From: Craspedostauros australis
Lineage: Eukaryota; Bacillariophyta; Bacillariophyceae; Mastogloiales; Achnanthaceae
Length of the DNA: 64,000 bases
NCBI GenBank assembly: GCA_026770025.1
Contig: JAMXDE010000053.1
Span: 62,001-126,000, forward strand
Direction: 5' to 3'
Positions 20,325 to 31,800 of this stretch are shown here, one piece after another. Each line of letters begins with the position of its first letter. The first letter of the stretch is position 1. A program made the position numbers and the translations under genes. The notes under the pieces were generated by a model, which searched no databases, was not told where the DNA came from, and saw only the letters and a program-made list of their open reading frames with translations.

Positions 20325-23300
20325 TCATGCTTTCTTGCTGTTCTTGCGACGCCGCTGCTGCCGCCGCTTGATCTTTTGCGTGATGGGATCGTCCGGTGGA
20401 GGCCAGATGGTTTGGAGCCTTGCCTCCAATAGTTCCACCTTGTGCCGCGCTCCCCACTCGCTGTACAGCGAGATGGCGTCCTCGAACTTGTACTTCGCGC
20501 TTATCTTGTCGCCTTGTCTTAGGAGGCACTCCCCGAATCGTTCGGTGGCCAGCGCTTGATCATGGATCAGCCCGCTGCGTCCCGAAACTCGAATGGACGC
20601 CTCGAAAAAGCGGGTCGATGCCGTTCGCGATCCCTTCCACGACTCGCGCTCTGCATCGATGAGGCGCACGAAGTGGACGCAGTTGGGATTACCCTGCTTG
20701 ATCCATTGCGTCAGCTTCTTGCGGCATCGTTTGCCGATCTTGGCGTACCGCTTTCGCTGCATGTTGATGTGTGACGCGCTGCCTCGCTGATCGTTCATCA
20801 AGGCGTAGCATGCCAACCCCGTGTGGAACAGCACGACAGCGCATGCCTGCACACCCGGCGTGATCTTGCGGAACGCATTGTAGATCTTCGCCCCGATGCT
20901 CGCGGCCTCCTCCATCTGCCCAAACAGCACGCAGGCCTGCAGTTGGAATTTCATCGTCGCCACCTCGAGGAGCCGATCCTTCGTGCGACGGTACCGTGCG
21001 AGGGCTTCGTTCTCGTCGAAGGCATCGCCGATCAGCTGCGTCTTGTGGTTGGACAGGCCGCGCAGATTCAGGATCAGCTGCCAGTTCATCACCATCAGGG
21101 CGTGCTGTTTTTCGCGTTTGAAGTCCTGCATGAGCCTGGCATACGTGAAGAAGTCCTGATCGAGGATGAAGAGGTTCACGCCGGTATGCCACGCAAAGTC
21201 AAGGTAATGGATCATGCACCACATCGACGAGTCGACGTCGCCCACCGCCATGCCGATCCTGTACGCCGTCAGCATGGGCTCCTTGCAGGAATTGAACGGC
21301 TGCGTCCAGTGCTTCACCAACCCATAGCATAGGGAGACGGTGCGGCATTCCGCCGCGCGATTCTCAACCTTGGACAGCATGTCCAGGGCGGCTTCTGCCG
21401 ACATGCGCGCGGCGGCGAAATCGCCCATGACGGGACCCAGCAAAACGCCGAGCATGGCGAATGCAGGCGGCGAATAAAGCGTGATGCCATGCTCTAGCGT
21501 GTACTTGATGCTCTTGAACACGATCAGCGGGAGCCATTCGGGCTTCGTCGTGTACGCGCAGATCGTCATGCTGTCCAGCGTCTTCAGGATCGCCAGGTCA
21601 ACGGGCGATTTGGAGATGGTCAAGGAGCTCCGCGCCGCCTTGATCCATTTCGTCGCCGACGAACGCGCCTCCGTCAATCCTTGGAACTTCATGACCCTCT
21701 GGCTGAACTTGCTCTTCGGCAACGGATAGCCCAGCTTGGACAGGATGGTGAGGCCGAGTTCCATCACGCCGCTTCTTCCGGCGCTGATGGAGCGTCCGCT
21801 TGCGGCATTCATCAGGACATGGTACACCCGCATCTTGTCGATCATGGGGCATTTCCGGTTGATCACGATCGAGCTGAATCGTTCCATATCTGTCATGTTC
21901 GAATTTACAAATGCGCACTCCGCCAAAGACGAGAACAGATCCAGGCTCAGCTCGTAGTGGGTCTCCCAATGGTTGTTCGGCAGCAGGCTCAGCGAGTTCT
22001 GAAAGTACGACGTTGCGGCTCGGAAGGCTGAGTATGCAATGGCCGTGACACCTGCCATGTGATTCAGAGAAGCAATCGTGAGCCGCGTGGTGTCCGATGG
22101 ATCTCCCGAGTATGGTGGCACCATGTCCAGGCGTGTGTTCAGAAGGTTGATGATGACGAAGAGGTACTGCTCCAGCTCATCGTTCTGCAGCGAATTCAAG
22201 AGGATGGATCCCATCCGGAACTGCAATTCCCACAGCCGGTCATGGGGAACGACGGAGAGCGACACCTCCTGCACCTTGTCATGGAAGAAACGGTACTGGG
22301 TGTTATCATTGATGCAGCGCCCGCCGCTGGCATCGACGCGGATATCATCATCGCCGTCGCCGTTGGCTTCGCCATGGCAGTCTCCGCAATCTTCCAACAA
22401 GGACGGATCATGGCTATGCTCGATCAGTCCCTCGATGCAACAGGTTGGCATGATCTCTTGCTGCGTCGTGTCAACGGTCGGTGGGTCAACCTGGAAGACA
22501 TCGCGATAGAATTGTGTGTGCTCTTCGGTTTTCAAAAATCCCTGCAGTATGAGACGCAGCAGATACCACGAGAAGGATGAGCCGATGCAGGCCGCCAGTG
22601 GCAGCACGTACTGTGCTGTCGTCAGATGGTTCAGTTTGGCCTGCATCAACTCCAGCATGTTCGTCGTGGCCGTGGACCGCTTCTGTATTTCCTCATCGTC
22701 CCACCGCCATTTCGTCAGGCCGATGTTGTACTGCAGCAAGTTGTCCCGCGTGAGCGATCGGATGAATTCCTGAAGGAAGAAAATGTTACCGCCCGTTTTG
22801 CGGTGTGCGATCTTCGCCAACGAAAGCGTGTCCTCCGGCTTTTCTGGATCCAGCAGGTCGACAAGGAAATCGTTGAATTGGTCGACCGTCAAATTCCCGA
22901 GTTCGATCCTTGTGAGCTTGATCGATCGGTCGTGTTGGTTATTTTCCAAGGTTTGCAGGGTTTGCACCAGCGGCGCGCTGTACGCCTTGGAGGCGGCAGC
23001 TGAAGACGTCATGTGCGACGGCGTGGCCGAAAAGGACTGTTCGGATGCCACGTCCGGCTCAGCAGGCAAAGACTCTTGCGGCGGATCCACCCACTCCGAA
23101 CGGTACGACATGACAAGGAGCAGCGAGGCAATATCGGAATCCGATATCCAGGCCGACATCATGTCCAAACTGGCCGGGTCGGCCCATTGCGTATCATCAA
23201 ACACCATCACGATCGGTATGGTCTGGTTCACAATTTGCAGAAATCGCGTGCATGCAAACCTTAGCTGGTCCGACATGGCCTGGTACGATATGGCATCATC

Positions 23301-26087
23301 GAGGTGAAACGAGACGCGTCGCAGACCGGTGGACGTTTCGTGGATCAAGCTGGGCGTTGTGGTGGCAGCCTCTGTGGGCAACCCTCCTTCTGCGCCATCA
23401 TTCATTTTCACGCTGGAGGTGCGCTCGTGCAAAGAATTTCGTGCCGCTGATGCAGATGCGGCGGCTGCCTGGTGGATCTTCAGCATTGCGTCACCGCCGA
23501 TGACGTCGGTGAGATTCGGTATGATTTTGGCCAGCACTTCCCATTCCTGATTGCTCAGCCCATCCAGCAATTGGAGGCGGATCTCGTGCAACGATCGCGG
23601 ATCATTTTGGCGATGCTTGGACAGACCGGGCGTTGCAGCGGGCGATCGTTTGGCCTCGTGCTGCAGATTGGGGGACTGTGGCGGTGGTGCCGGCACGGTC
23701 GCTTCTTCCGATGCTGTTGTTGCTGCTGCCGCCGCAACGATGGATTGGTTCATGATGTTGGATTGGACGTTCGCAATGGTCGTGGGCAATGACAGAGCGC
23801 TGTTGTCGTTGCGTTTCATCCCGGGCTGGCCGTTCGCCCTGGGCATTGCAGGCAGCTGGCTGAGCTGGTGGCACAGCTGGGACATGGCGGTTTTGATTCC
23901 GTACATCGGTTCATCTTCCTTCTGACGCTGTTTGAGATCGAATTTGACGCGCACGTAGCATCCGTACTTGGCGTAGCACGGTCCTTCCAACCGTGCCACC
24001 AGGGTGGACTTGCCGGTCCCCGAGGCACCCGACAGCATGACCAAATGACGCGAAGACTTGCTGGCCTTGATGGACGACTTGCGCATCGTGGCGAGCGGGA
24101 TGGGGCTCATGGGCCTCCAGGGGTTGGTGCTGTTCGCGGAATGGCGTTGCCGTGGCGGTTTTGCGCGGGCTGCCATTGGGCTGGAGGTGGGCTGAAGAAC
24201 CGAGCGCCTGTAGGTTGGCGGTGGCGAATCCAATCTCAATATTGACGCATCCCATGATTTGGACTGTGGCGCAACCACGGCAGCTGCATCATTTTCATCA
24301 TTGTTGCTAGCGTTGCTGGCCTTCGCGGCCGGCTGTTGTTTGACGTGCGTACTGAATGGAGTGGTATTGCTTCTCTCCAGAGCGGTCTCAGCTGGGGTGA
24401 AAGGCAAATCGAAATTGGCCCCGTCGTATTCATCCGAGGAGCTGTTCAAGTTATCATGCAGTTTGACATCCATGAATGCCTGCCGTTGCTGCAGCGTCTC
24501 CACGCACTGATCCCATGCCGCCTGCACAAGCTGATACTGTTCGTCGCGTCCGATCGTGCGTCGCACCTTGTTGAAATTGAGTCTCTGCTGTGAATACTGG
24601 CTGAGCCGGTTTTGGCGCGCGTGGGATGGGCGCGAGTGCAGCGGCGTCCTCGTGGCGCCATGTCCTACAGACGACGGTGTGCTGGTGCTGCGTCGGATGC
24701 CCCTGGACTTCGGGAGGGGCTTGAGACGAGAAATGGCGGCACCGACGGCGCCATTGATCGATGTGGAATGGTTGGCCGTCGGGTGATGGCTGTGGTGCAG
24801 AGGATCCAACGGAGACTTCTTCCTGTCGCCGATCATAGTTGTCCCGGGCGGTGATATGAGTATCGATCTCGTGGATACCGGCCTTGGCGTCGATATCGGC
24901 AGCGGGATCGCCAATGCGGTGGCCTTTGATGTCAGTGCACCCGAAGAGCTGCGGGGTGTGTGACTGCTACCTCTGCTGTGCGTGCTGTGACTATCGACGG
25001 ACAATCGACGTATCCTGGCCATGACGCTGGCGGTGGTCTTGGGCGTGAATGTTGTACAGGACCTCATGGATTGGCTTTGGAATTTGCTTGCTGCGTACTC
25101 GGCATCGTCGTCATCGTCGTCGTCGACGCTCGAGATGGTCTCCACATCGCTCGGCGTCGTCGCTCGGCAGGATAGTGAAGTCGGCAACGCTTTCATTGCG
25201 TGTGATGTGGAGTGGACTTTCTTCGCATCCACTTTTGCATCCGCGTTTGTGTTTGCGTTAACGCCCTGGTTGGTGTTGTGCTTATGATTTTCACTGCCAT
25301 TGCTGTTGCTGTTGTTCGTACCTTCGCTGCTGGCAATGCTGAAATACCCGCTGCTGTTGATGGACGCATTGGCAAATGACGAATGGTGCAACGGCTGCCG
25401 CGTGACTGGTCCGAGGGATACCAACGGCGATGCGAGAGGCAGCACGACTTCATCCGGTGACAAAGCATCAAACGACGAACTTGTTGTAAGCGGTTCGGAT
25501 GACAGGGCGAATGGAATTGGTCTTTGTTGGGTGGGTGGGTGTGATGGGTGTGATTGATGTGATGGAGAGGCAGTTTCATCATCCCGCGCTGCGATTGTCA
25601 CGGAACTCTTTGTCGTCATGTTCGGTGACAATGAGAGATTCCGTATGGACTGCACGCTGCCTGTGGCATTGATGGCATGATGACGCGATATGCGATGCTT
25701 GGATTTGGACTGTGTCGTCTTCCTCGACGTGCTTTTAGGTGGTTTGGGCGATGCCGAAGCCAGCATCAAAGCAGCCACCGACTTTGATAGTTTCTGAAAT
25801 GACTTCGGTCCCGAGAACTTCGATGCGGTCGATGATGCCGTCGCATTGTGAGCTGCATCATCGCCATCATTAACATCAGCGGCGGCGGCGGTAGCAACAG
25901 CAGCCTCGTGCATCGGTTGTGTGCCCACGCAAGTGTTCGTGGCACTGCTCATTTCACCATCGTCCGACGTTGCTGCGGTCAAAGGTAACGTCTCAAATTG
26001 GCCATTCTGTTCGTTAGGCAGCAGTGCGTGCTGCCGCGGAGCTTGCGAGACGTCATCAGCTGGTGTTGGAGTCATGGTTGGATGCAT
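20325..26087 (-). CDS. Large STAND-type (AAA_16/COG3899-like) signalling ATPase
   Basis: 1920 residues in one frame from ATG at 26087. Residues 1-660 are Ser/Thr/Pro-rich and probably disordered. The NTPase domain begins near 675 with Walker A GASGTGKST. Walker B IVMVFDDTQWADP lies near 955-965. The distance between them is stretched by low-complexity inserts. Downstream, LLLVMSYRSEW and KTGGNIFFLQEFIRSL followed by a WRWDDEEI segment are typical of predicted ATPases related to MalT and to the ATPase part of some bacterial hybrid kinases. Residues ~1250-1890 are helical and TPR-like (for example GLTILSKLGYPLPKSKF). No kinase, cyclase or histidine-kinase domain is visible. The C-terminus is basic (KIKRRQQRRRKNSKK). 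STAND proteins usually act as nucleotide-dependent switches or scaffolds. It is related to the second large ATPase near 39-44 kb. Confidence 0.8.
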   Translation of the reverse strand: MHPTMTPTPADDVSQAPRQHALLPNEQNGQFETLPLTAATSDDGEMSSATNTCVGTQPMHEAAVATAAAADVNDGDDAAHNATASSTASKFSGPKSFQKLSKSVAALMLASASPKPPKSTSRKTTQSKSKHRISRHHAINATGSVQSIRNLSLSPNMTTKSSVTIAARDDETASPSHQSHPSHPPTQQRPIPFALSSEPLTTSSSFDALSPDEVVLPLASPLVSLGPVTRQPLHHSSFANASINSSGYFSIASSEGTNNSNSNGSENHKHNTNQGVNANTNADAKVDAKKVHSTSHAMKALPTSLSCRATTPSDVETISSVDDDDDDDAEYAASKFQSQSMRSCTTFTPKTTASVMARIRRLSVDSHSTHSRGSSHTPRSSSGALTSKATALAIPLPISTPRPVSTRSILISPPGTTMIGDRKKSPLDPLHHSHHPTANHSTSINGAVGAAISRLKPLPKSRGIRRSTSTPSSVGHGATRTPLHSRPSHARQNRLSQYSQQRLNFNKVRRTIGRDEQYQLVQAAWDQCVETLQQRQAFMDVKLHDNLNSSSDEYDGANFDLPFTPAETALERSNTTPFSTHVKQQPAAKASNASNNDENDAAAVVAPQSKSWDASILRLDSPPPTYRRSVLQPTSSPMAARAKPPRQRHSANSTNPWRPMSPIPLATMRKSSIKASKSSRHLVMLSGASGTGKSTLVARLEGPCYAKYGCYVRVKFDLKQRQKEDEPMYGIKTAMSQLCHQLSQLPAMPRANGQPGMKRNDNSALSLPTTIANVQSNIMNQSIVAAAAATTASEEATVPAPPPQSPNLQHEAKRSPAATPGLSKHRQNDPRSLHEIRLQLLDGLSNQEWEVLAKIIPNLTDVIGGDAMLKIHQAAAASASAARNSLHERTSSVKMNDGAEGGLPTEAATTTPSLIHETSTGLRRVSFHLDDAISYQAMSDQLRFACTRFLQIVNQTIPIVMVFDDTQWADPASLDMMSAWISDSDIASLLLVMSYRSEWVDPPQESLPAEPDVASEQSFSATPSHMTSSAAASKAYSAPLVQTLQTLENNQHDRSIKLTRIELGNLTVDQFNDFLVDLLDPEKPEDTLSLAKIAHRKTGGNIFFLQEFIRSLTRDNLLQYNIGLTKWRWDDEEIQKRSTATTNMLELMQAKLNHLTTAQYVLPLAACIGSSFSWYLLRLILQGFLKTEEHTQFYRDVFQVDPPTVDTTQQEIMPTCCIEGLIEHSHDPSLLEDCGDCHGEANGDGDDDIRVDASGGRCINDNTQYRFFHDKVQEVSLSVVPHDRLWELQFRMGSILLNSLQNDELEQYLFVIINLLNTRLDMVPPYSGDPSDTTRLTIASLNHMAGVTAIAYSAFRAATSYFQNSLSLLPNNHWETHYELSLDLFSSLAECAFVNSNMTDMERFSSIVINRKCPMIDKMRVYHVLMNAASGRSISAGRSGVMELGLTILSKLGYPLPKSKFSQRVMKFQGLTEARSSATKWIKAARSSLTISKSPVDLAILKTLDSMTICAYTTKPEWLPLIVFKSIKYTLEHGITLYSPPAFAMLGVLLGPVMGDFAAARMSAEAALDMLSKVENRAAECRTVSLCYGLVKHWTQPFNSCKEPMLTAYRIGMAVGDVDSSMWCMIHYLDFAWHTGVNLFILDQDFFTYARLMQDFKREKQHALMVMNWQLILNLRGLSNHKTQLIGDAFDENEALARYRRTKDRLLEVATMKFQLQACVLFGQMEEAASIGAKIYNAFRKITPGVQACAVVLFHTGLACYALMNDQRGSASHINMQRKRYAKIGKRCRKKLTQWIKQGNPNCVHFVRLIDAERESWKGSRTASTRFFEASIRVSGRSGLIHDQALATERFGECLLRQGDKISAKYKFEDAISLYSEWGARHKVELLEARLQTIWPPPDDPITQKIKRRQQRRRKNSKKA

Positions 26088-28479
26088 GAAGTGTCACGGA
26101 CGTTGTTGTGCTGCTGGTACCCCGCAGCGATTGGTTCAGGTTGTCCTTTGCTACAAAGTATGCTTTGCAGCATCCGGCAAGTGCTGTTCGACTGAGGGGA
26201 AGCGAGTTGAGATCAACCTGACTGCGTCTCGAAAAGATCTTTGCGAAGATGATGGAGCAGCAATCGGGAACTCTTTGGTTGTCTTCGTCGCAATCCAGGA
26301 ATCTCTCAGAGCTTTCTACGTTCACCGATCAGCAGGCTGCTGTTGTGATGGCAGGTTAGGCTGAGCCCGGAGCGCGGCTTTCCGTGCCGCTGATGCAATC
26401 GTGAGTCTGCGTAAGGGCAGAATGCAAGATCCAATCCGAGAGAGGAGGCGTCGTTGGTGTGATGGATGCAGAGAATAGATCGTATTACCTATACCTGTGT
26501 ACAGAGGCTCTCGTCCAAACCTCTCGAGAGTACCAGCACTGCGTATGTTAGTAAAAGCGCGCGCCCTTCCATGCGAACCGATCTCAATGGAGCGCTGTTG
26601 GTGCGGCACCCTGTTCTCCGCTTCCTTCTCTTGCTTTCCGAAGAGTCCTGTCGGTCTCCACGGGTGCGAGCTGTCTCTGTGTTGCCTCTTCTGCTCTATC
26701 GAATGGTGCACTCTCCAGTACTCTCCAGTACTTGTATGGTGCGTGGATGAGCAGGTCGTATAGTAGATCGTATGTACTCCTCCCTGCGCAGGCGTATGGT
26801 ACTCGTAGTCTGTTGATGCGGTTGCTTCTTTCCTTCTGCCACTATGTGGGTGCGCTTTGTTGTTCTCTGCCTGATGCTACCTCCTGATTCTAGGCAGCTG
26901 ACTTCGGAAAGCTGATTGCTGATTGATCAAAGGAGGTTCGAATGTTCGATGGCTTCACTCTTCGACCTCGCTTGAACGCTCTGGACCACTTGATTGATTG
27001 TCGCAAGTCCGCTGCTCGTTGATCGCAAGTTGCTGCTTCAAAGTCACAGCGCCGTTTCGTTCTTACCCTCCTCTGTCTCTGTCTCTGCCTCTGTCTCTCT
27101 CTCTCTGCGTCGCTCTTCGTTTTCTCTCTTTCGCTTCTTCTCGCGATGATGTGTTGTGTCCTTTGCCTTTCCTCGGATGAGTCACCCGTTCCGAAGACCA
27201 CCATGGTCACATCGCCGAACAACGGCCAGAACCGCCGAGAGCCAAACAAGCCGCCAGGGAAGCGATCTGCCACCAACAACGCCGACCACGTAAAATGCGA
27301 CATTTCCACCCATCACCTCCACGCTGTTCTTTTCCGGTGCGACTTTTTGAGCGCTCATGCGATGGGCATTCGCGCGCAGGTATGCGTCATCAGTGACATG
27401 TGTGAGACGGTCAATTCCAACAATGCAAAGCAGTGTTCTCAAGATTTCTAAACAAAAGAGTGTCGATACGACACAGAGAAGACGCGATCAATCCGCTTTC
27501 GGAGAAATTATCACGATAGCTCCATCACCAACAGCGACGCTATTTTGCACATCCTCCACATTTTGAACGTTGACGTACTTCGGTACTCGTCCACAGCGCT
27601 GGGATGTGTTCACCCCATCCTGATTGTGACCTTGACGAGCGATTGTGGTCCCATGCAAACCTGATGGGTAAATCGAACCTGTTTCGCGTTTCGACAACAT
27701 CGACTCAACATGTGTAAGTTAGGGTAAATGTATTATTTACTGACAATAATGAAGCGGAAAACAAAATTCTCGAGGAAACCTGCTACCACATCCACGACTG
27801 AATGCACCTTTTGAAAGAAGTACGACTGCCGGGATGGATCCATCCGATTTTGGCGCCCACACAAGAGGGATGTGTTGAAGTGAAGGCTTCGCATCTGCAT
27901 GTGATGCACCATCGCGCATGTGAAGAATGCTGCAGAGTCCTCTCTGCTCTGTGTTGAAGCCATTTCTTGTCGCTCTTGTCGCTCTTGTCGAGCGCGATCT
28001 TTCGGACGTCTCCCGAGCTCGAACAAAAGCCCCATGGAGTGTGTGTGGCATGCTGAAAATGGACACACCATTTTCATACAACCGACCGGGTAGTCACCGC
28101 AACGAACAAGGTCGAAAGCATCCGTCGCGCAACAGCTTCAAACACTGCCCCGGCATGGCCATCTTCATTGATTTCGCAAGAATGAAGGCAACGGATGATA
28201 CCACAAAGCACGATCAAGTCGGTCTCCACAGAGGAGTCGCCATCATAGACAACTCGACTTATCATTCAACACAGTCCAAACATTGAAAGCATTGAAAGCT
28301 TGACTATTGGCATCATCGGCAGCAGTATCGAAGGCCATCAATTATTGGCTCACAGATCGACATCGACATCGACATCAACGCTCAAGCACTGCATCACATC
28401 GCGCCCAAGCACGCATCAAAGCACGCATCAACCGAGCATGAGCAGAGGGGAGTAGATCGCAGCACAGATCACCACCCGA
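26088..28479. other. Intergenic region between divergent genes
   Basis: No supported gene. It separates the leftward ATPase and the first rightward FAS1 gene, so it should hold two promoters. It has a TACTCGTA motif at 26800-26807 and a CT-rich stretch around 27070-27140. Confidence 0.5.
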
Positions 28480-30420
28480 ATGACGGTCTCATATTTCAAT
28501 CGAAGGGGATTTCTCCCTCTCTTCATCACGCTTACGGCATGGAGCACCGTCCATGTCCACGCGCAGGATTCCATCATAGAAGTCCTCCTCGCCGATCCTA
28601 CCAGGTTCTCGCTCTTGGCTGATCTCATCAATGCCACCAACCAGACCGCGCTGTTCAACACGACGGACGCTGGCTGGACTCTGTTCGCTCCCACCAATGC
28701 TGCGTTCGAGGCACTTCCAGAAGGACTCCTTTCCCGACTGCGCAAGGACTCTTGGGATAGCCATCTCGAGTCTCTCGTTTCGTTCCACGTTCTCGACTCC
28801 GAGCTGGATGGAGATGCTATCCAAGATGGCATGAGCAAGGCAACGTTGGCGCAGGAGGACATTGTCTTTGCCAAAACCATCGATGGCAACATCACCGTTG
28901 ACCCGGGCAACGCCACGGTGATTGATGCCAACATCGTGGCATCCAACGGAATCATCCATGCCATCGACGCCGTCCTCACCCCAACGTTCCTAGACACCAG
29001 CATCTACGACTTTACATCCTCGCTCTCCAATTTCTCCAACCTCATCGAAATGGTGGACTTTGGTTTGCTGGCCGGCACCCTGAGCACGCTCGATATGGCT
29101 GGAAACGGATACACTCTGTTCGCTCCGACTAACGATGCCGTCAACAGCTTCTTCGCTCTCAAACCTTGGAGATCCGAGGACTTCCTAGTTCAATCAGACG
29201 TAATGGATTTCCTATTGTATCATATCATCGACGGGATCTTCACAGCCGATGAACTTCAAGAAAGCCAATCGCTGATGGCCTCGGACGGCAGAGTGTTGAA
29301 CTTCCAGAATGCCCAACAGCCGGGAGAGGATCCGGCCGTGAGGGTCCAATCTGCCACGATTGACAGCAGCAGACTCGCCAGCAACGGAATTGTGCACATT
29401 GTCGACCAAGTCGTCGCACCCTTCAACGTCGTTGACATCTTGAACCAGCTTGATGATTTCTTCTCCATGTTCAGCTCGATGATAGTCCACGTCGAGCTGG
29501 GACGGAGATTTGATGTGACAAGGAACTTCACCGTCTTCGCGCCGGTCAACGCAGCGTTCAGCGAGATACCCGCAGACCTACTCACTCGCCTTCGGTTACC
29601 TCGATTCATCGCTCATCGCAAGGACCTTGTCTTCTCTCACGTTGTCGATGGTCGAGTATTGGAGATCGACATGATCACGGATGGCACTGCTCTCGAGGCC
29701 AGAAACGGCCAGATGCTCTCTTTTTCCGTCGATGCCATGAGCGGCATCACAATCAACAACAGCAGCAGACCCTTGCCTGGGATGCTTGATCTTGCAGCGC
29801 CAGGAAATCTCGCCATCATCCATGGCGTCGACGCTCTCCTCACACCCAGCTGGCTCCATGCCAACCTGCTGCAGGTAGCCACCGCGGATGGGAACTTCGA
29901 CACTCTCGTCGAGCTCGTAAGCGGCTTCGATAGTCTCGTCGCTGCACTCACAAGCGCTGAAGGATACACCATCTTCGCTCCGGATGATACCGCGTTCACC
30001 GAGCTCCGCACGGACTTCCCCGCTGAATACGGCGTGATCCAAGACAGGACCGAAGTCCTCCAAGGCATTCTCAGTGCTCATTTCGTCAAGGACGTTCTGA
30101 CCGCGGATGTTCTCTCCAAACCAAGCGTCATCGTCAGAAGCATCTCCGATGAATTGTTGGTGATCGAAAATTCCGGTAGTGGTCTGTCTGTGAACGGCGT
30201 CCCGGTGCTTCGCACCGGCGTCCTGGCCAACAACGGCATGATTCATGTGCTGGGCGGAGTGATGAATTCTTCCACGTACCCGCTGGATTCCTTGGCACCA
30301 CCAGCACCAACTGCATCGCCAACGAGCTCATCGACGCCCCGCCCAATCCGTATCGCCAGCGTCCTGGGGTACGTCGGCACCTGCATCGTGCTCGTCGCAA
30401 TGCAAGCCTTCGTCGTCTGA
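28480..30420 (+). CDS. Secreted four-FAS1 (fasciclin) protein, copy 1
   Basis: 646 residues. An N-terminal signal peptide (hydrophobic FLPLFITLTAW, likely cleavage near HAQ at 29) leads to four FAS1 domains. Each shows the H1 motif (TLFAPTNAAF, TLFAPTNDAV, TVFAPVNAAF, TIFAPDDTAF) and an H2-like motif (SNGIIHAIDAVL, SNGIVHIVDQVV, IIHGVDALLTP, NNGMIHVLGGV). After residue ~605 comes a Pro/Thr/Ser-rich stalk and a hydrophobic C-terminus (VLGYVGTCIVLVAMQAFVV), consistent with a GPI signal or membrane anchor. There are many N-glycosylation sequons. FAS1 domains mediate adhesion and extracellular-matrix contacts; in diatoms secreted FAS1 proteins may be part of adhesive material, which is inference here. 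It heads a tandem of three similar genes. Confidence 0.9.
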   Translation: MTVSYFNRRGFLPLFITLTAWSTVHVHAQDSIIEVLLADPTRFSLLADLINATNQTALFNTTDAGWTLFAPTNAAFEALPEGLLSRLRKDSWDSHLESLVSFHVLDSELDGDAIQDGMSKATLAQEDIVFAKTIDGNITVDPGNATVIDANIVASNGIIHAIDAVLTPTFLDTSIYDFTSSLSNFSNLIEMVDFGLLAGTLSTLDMAGNGYTLFAPTNDAVNSFFALKPWRSEDFLVQSDVMDFLLYHIIDGIFTADELQESQSLMASDGRVLNFQNAQQPGEDPAVRVQSATIDSSRLASNGIVHIVDQVVAPFNVVDILNQLDDFFSMFSSMIVHVELGRRFDVTRNFTVFAPVNAAFSEIPADLLTRLRLPRFIAHRKDLVFSHVVDGRVLEIDMITDGTALEARNGQMLSFSVDAMSGITINNSSRPLPGMLDLAAPGNLAIIHGVDALLTPSWLHANLLQVATADGNFDTLVELVSGFDSLVAALTSAEGYTIFAPDDTAFTELRTDFPAEYGVIQDRTEVLQGILSAHFVKDVLTADVLSKPSVIVRSISDELLVIENSGSGLSVNGVPVLRTGVLANNGMIHVLGGVMNSSTYPLDSLAPPAPTASPTSSSTPRPIRIASVLGYVGTCIVLVAMQAFVV

Positions 30421-31800
30421 AGAAGTCCAGGCAGTCAGCATCGACGGGAGGGAAGAGCTGTGTTCGTACGACACATGCCACGCACACTAATGTATTATTT
30501 AATAGAATTGATCCCACCCAATGACGCAGGATCGTTGTGTGGCGCCAATAAGACACGAAGCGCTCCTCGCTGTAGTCGTATGGTGCACACGACCTTCACA
30601 CAATACCTTTCACTCGGATTCAGCGAGAGGACGACCAAGATCATGTTGGGGTCTGCGGTAAATTCACAATTAGTATTGAACTACCCGAGCTTCACACAAT
30701 TTGGCTTTGCAATCTCTCCTTATGCATGACTGAACGGATGCAAGTTCATCATTGATTCCATTTCATTCTCCGAACTTCGACCAACCGGATCACAAGGTGT
30801 GATAGAAGAAGGATACGACGCAAATGGATCCTGCGCGGTTGGCGCAACATCACACAACATCACACAACATCGCTCAACATCACGCAACACCAAAACCGCC
30901 TTTTGCTCACGGCAACACAACCAACAACGACTTCACAAACAACATCACCAACAACAGATCAACGATCAGCAGGTGCTTGGGCATCATGGCTGGTGGCGCA
31001 TACTCTTCCGGCAGGTACTCCATCGTCCTGCGTGATGTATGTATGCACATCATCCCCCATCCGCAGACCGCCGATGATGCCACAGCAAAGAGGAGGTGTT
31101 GCCCCATACTTAATTCAGGGAAAGCATGAGGGGTTTGGTGGCTGGCACCACACGCAGCCCGCAAGTGCAGAGCGAAACATGCCGGCCAACTGGATGAACA
31201 ATGCGGGTGGTTGGCGCGGCTCCTGGCGAGGCGACGTGACGTGACGTGACGTTGTCGTGCCGTCCGACGCATACGATCGACTCTACTGTGCCAGACGCAC
31301 ACCTTTTGTGATCTTCGAACGATATCACTGCCAACAGCAGGACCTCGCGAACCAAGTCCCAGGGACGGAAAAGACTTCATTTCATGTGATGTCATGCTTC
31401 CACTGTTGCCGATCTCTGTCATCCTCTGCACGATCCTCTACGCAGTTGCGGACTGCAAAGCGCACACCAATCGATCGTGCTACTGAACCGCTGCCCATCC
31501 GTCATCCAAGGATGACACCCGCCCTCTGACGTGCGGGTGTGGCGACGATCGAAGCATGTCGGCAATTCCCTGTTGCGGCATGTTGTATCTCTGCCGGCAG
31601 ATTCAGCGAGGGACGCAGAGTTATTCCACTTCGCTCCCTGGCAAGTGCAAGCGCAACTGCGCAAACAAACTGAAAAGCATGTGGAGCCGTCGATCTCAAC
31701 TTTCGTCATGTTTGAAGCACACATAAAACGAAACCGGCCGAGGTAACCAAAGCACAAACACAAACACAAACAGCAAGTACAAATACTATACCGCATCAAG
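30421..31800. other. Spacer between FAS1 genes 1 and 2
   Basis: No supported gene. It contains short CATCACACAA-type repeats at about 30848-30890 and a run of TGACG units at 31233-31253. Confidence 0.5.
31233..31253. promoter_or_regulatory. Cluster of overlapping TGACGT (CRE-like) units
   Basis: Four GACGT units in tandem create three TGACGT motifs, about 550 bases upstream of FAS1 gene 2. TGACGT is the core recognised by bZIP factors and is known as a CO2/cAMP-responsive element in the diatom Phaeodactylum. Function here is inferred from sequence only. Confidence 0.3.

Noticed and set aside
20325-26087. ORC/Cdc6 replication initiator
   Set aside because: The AAA_16 label covers ORC-like ATPases, but the KTGGNIFFLQEF and TPR-like features fit the STAND/COG3899 group, and no winged-helix domain is visible.
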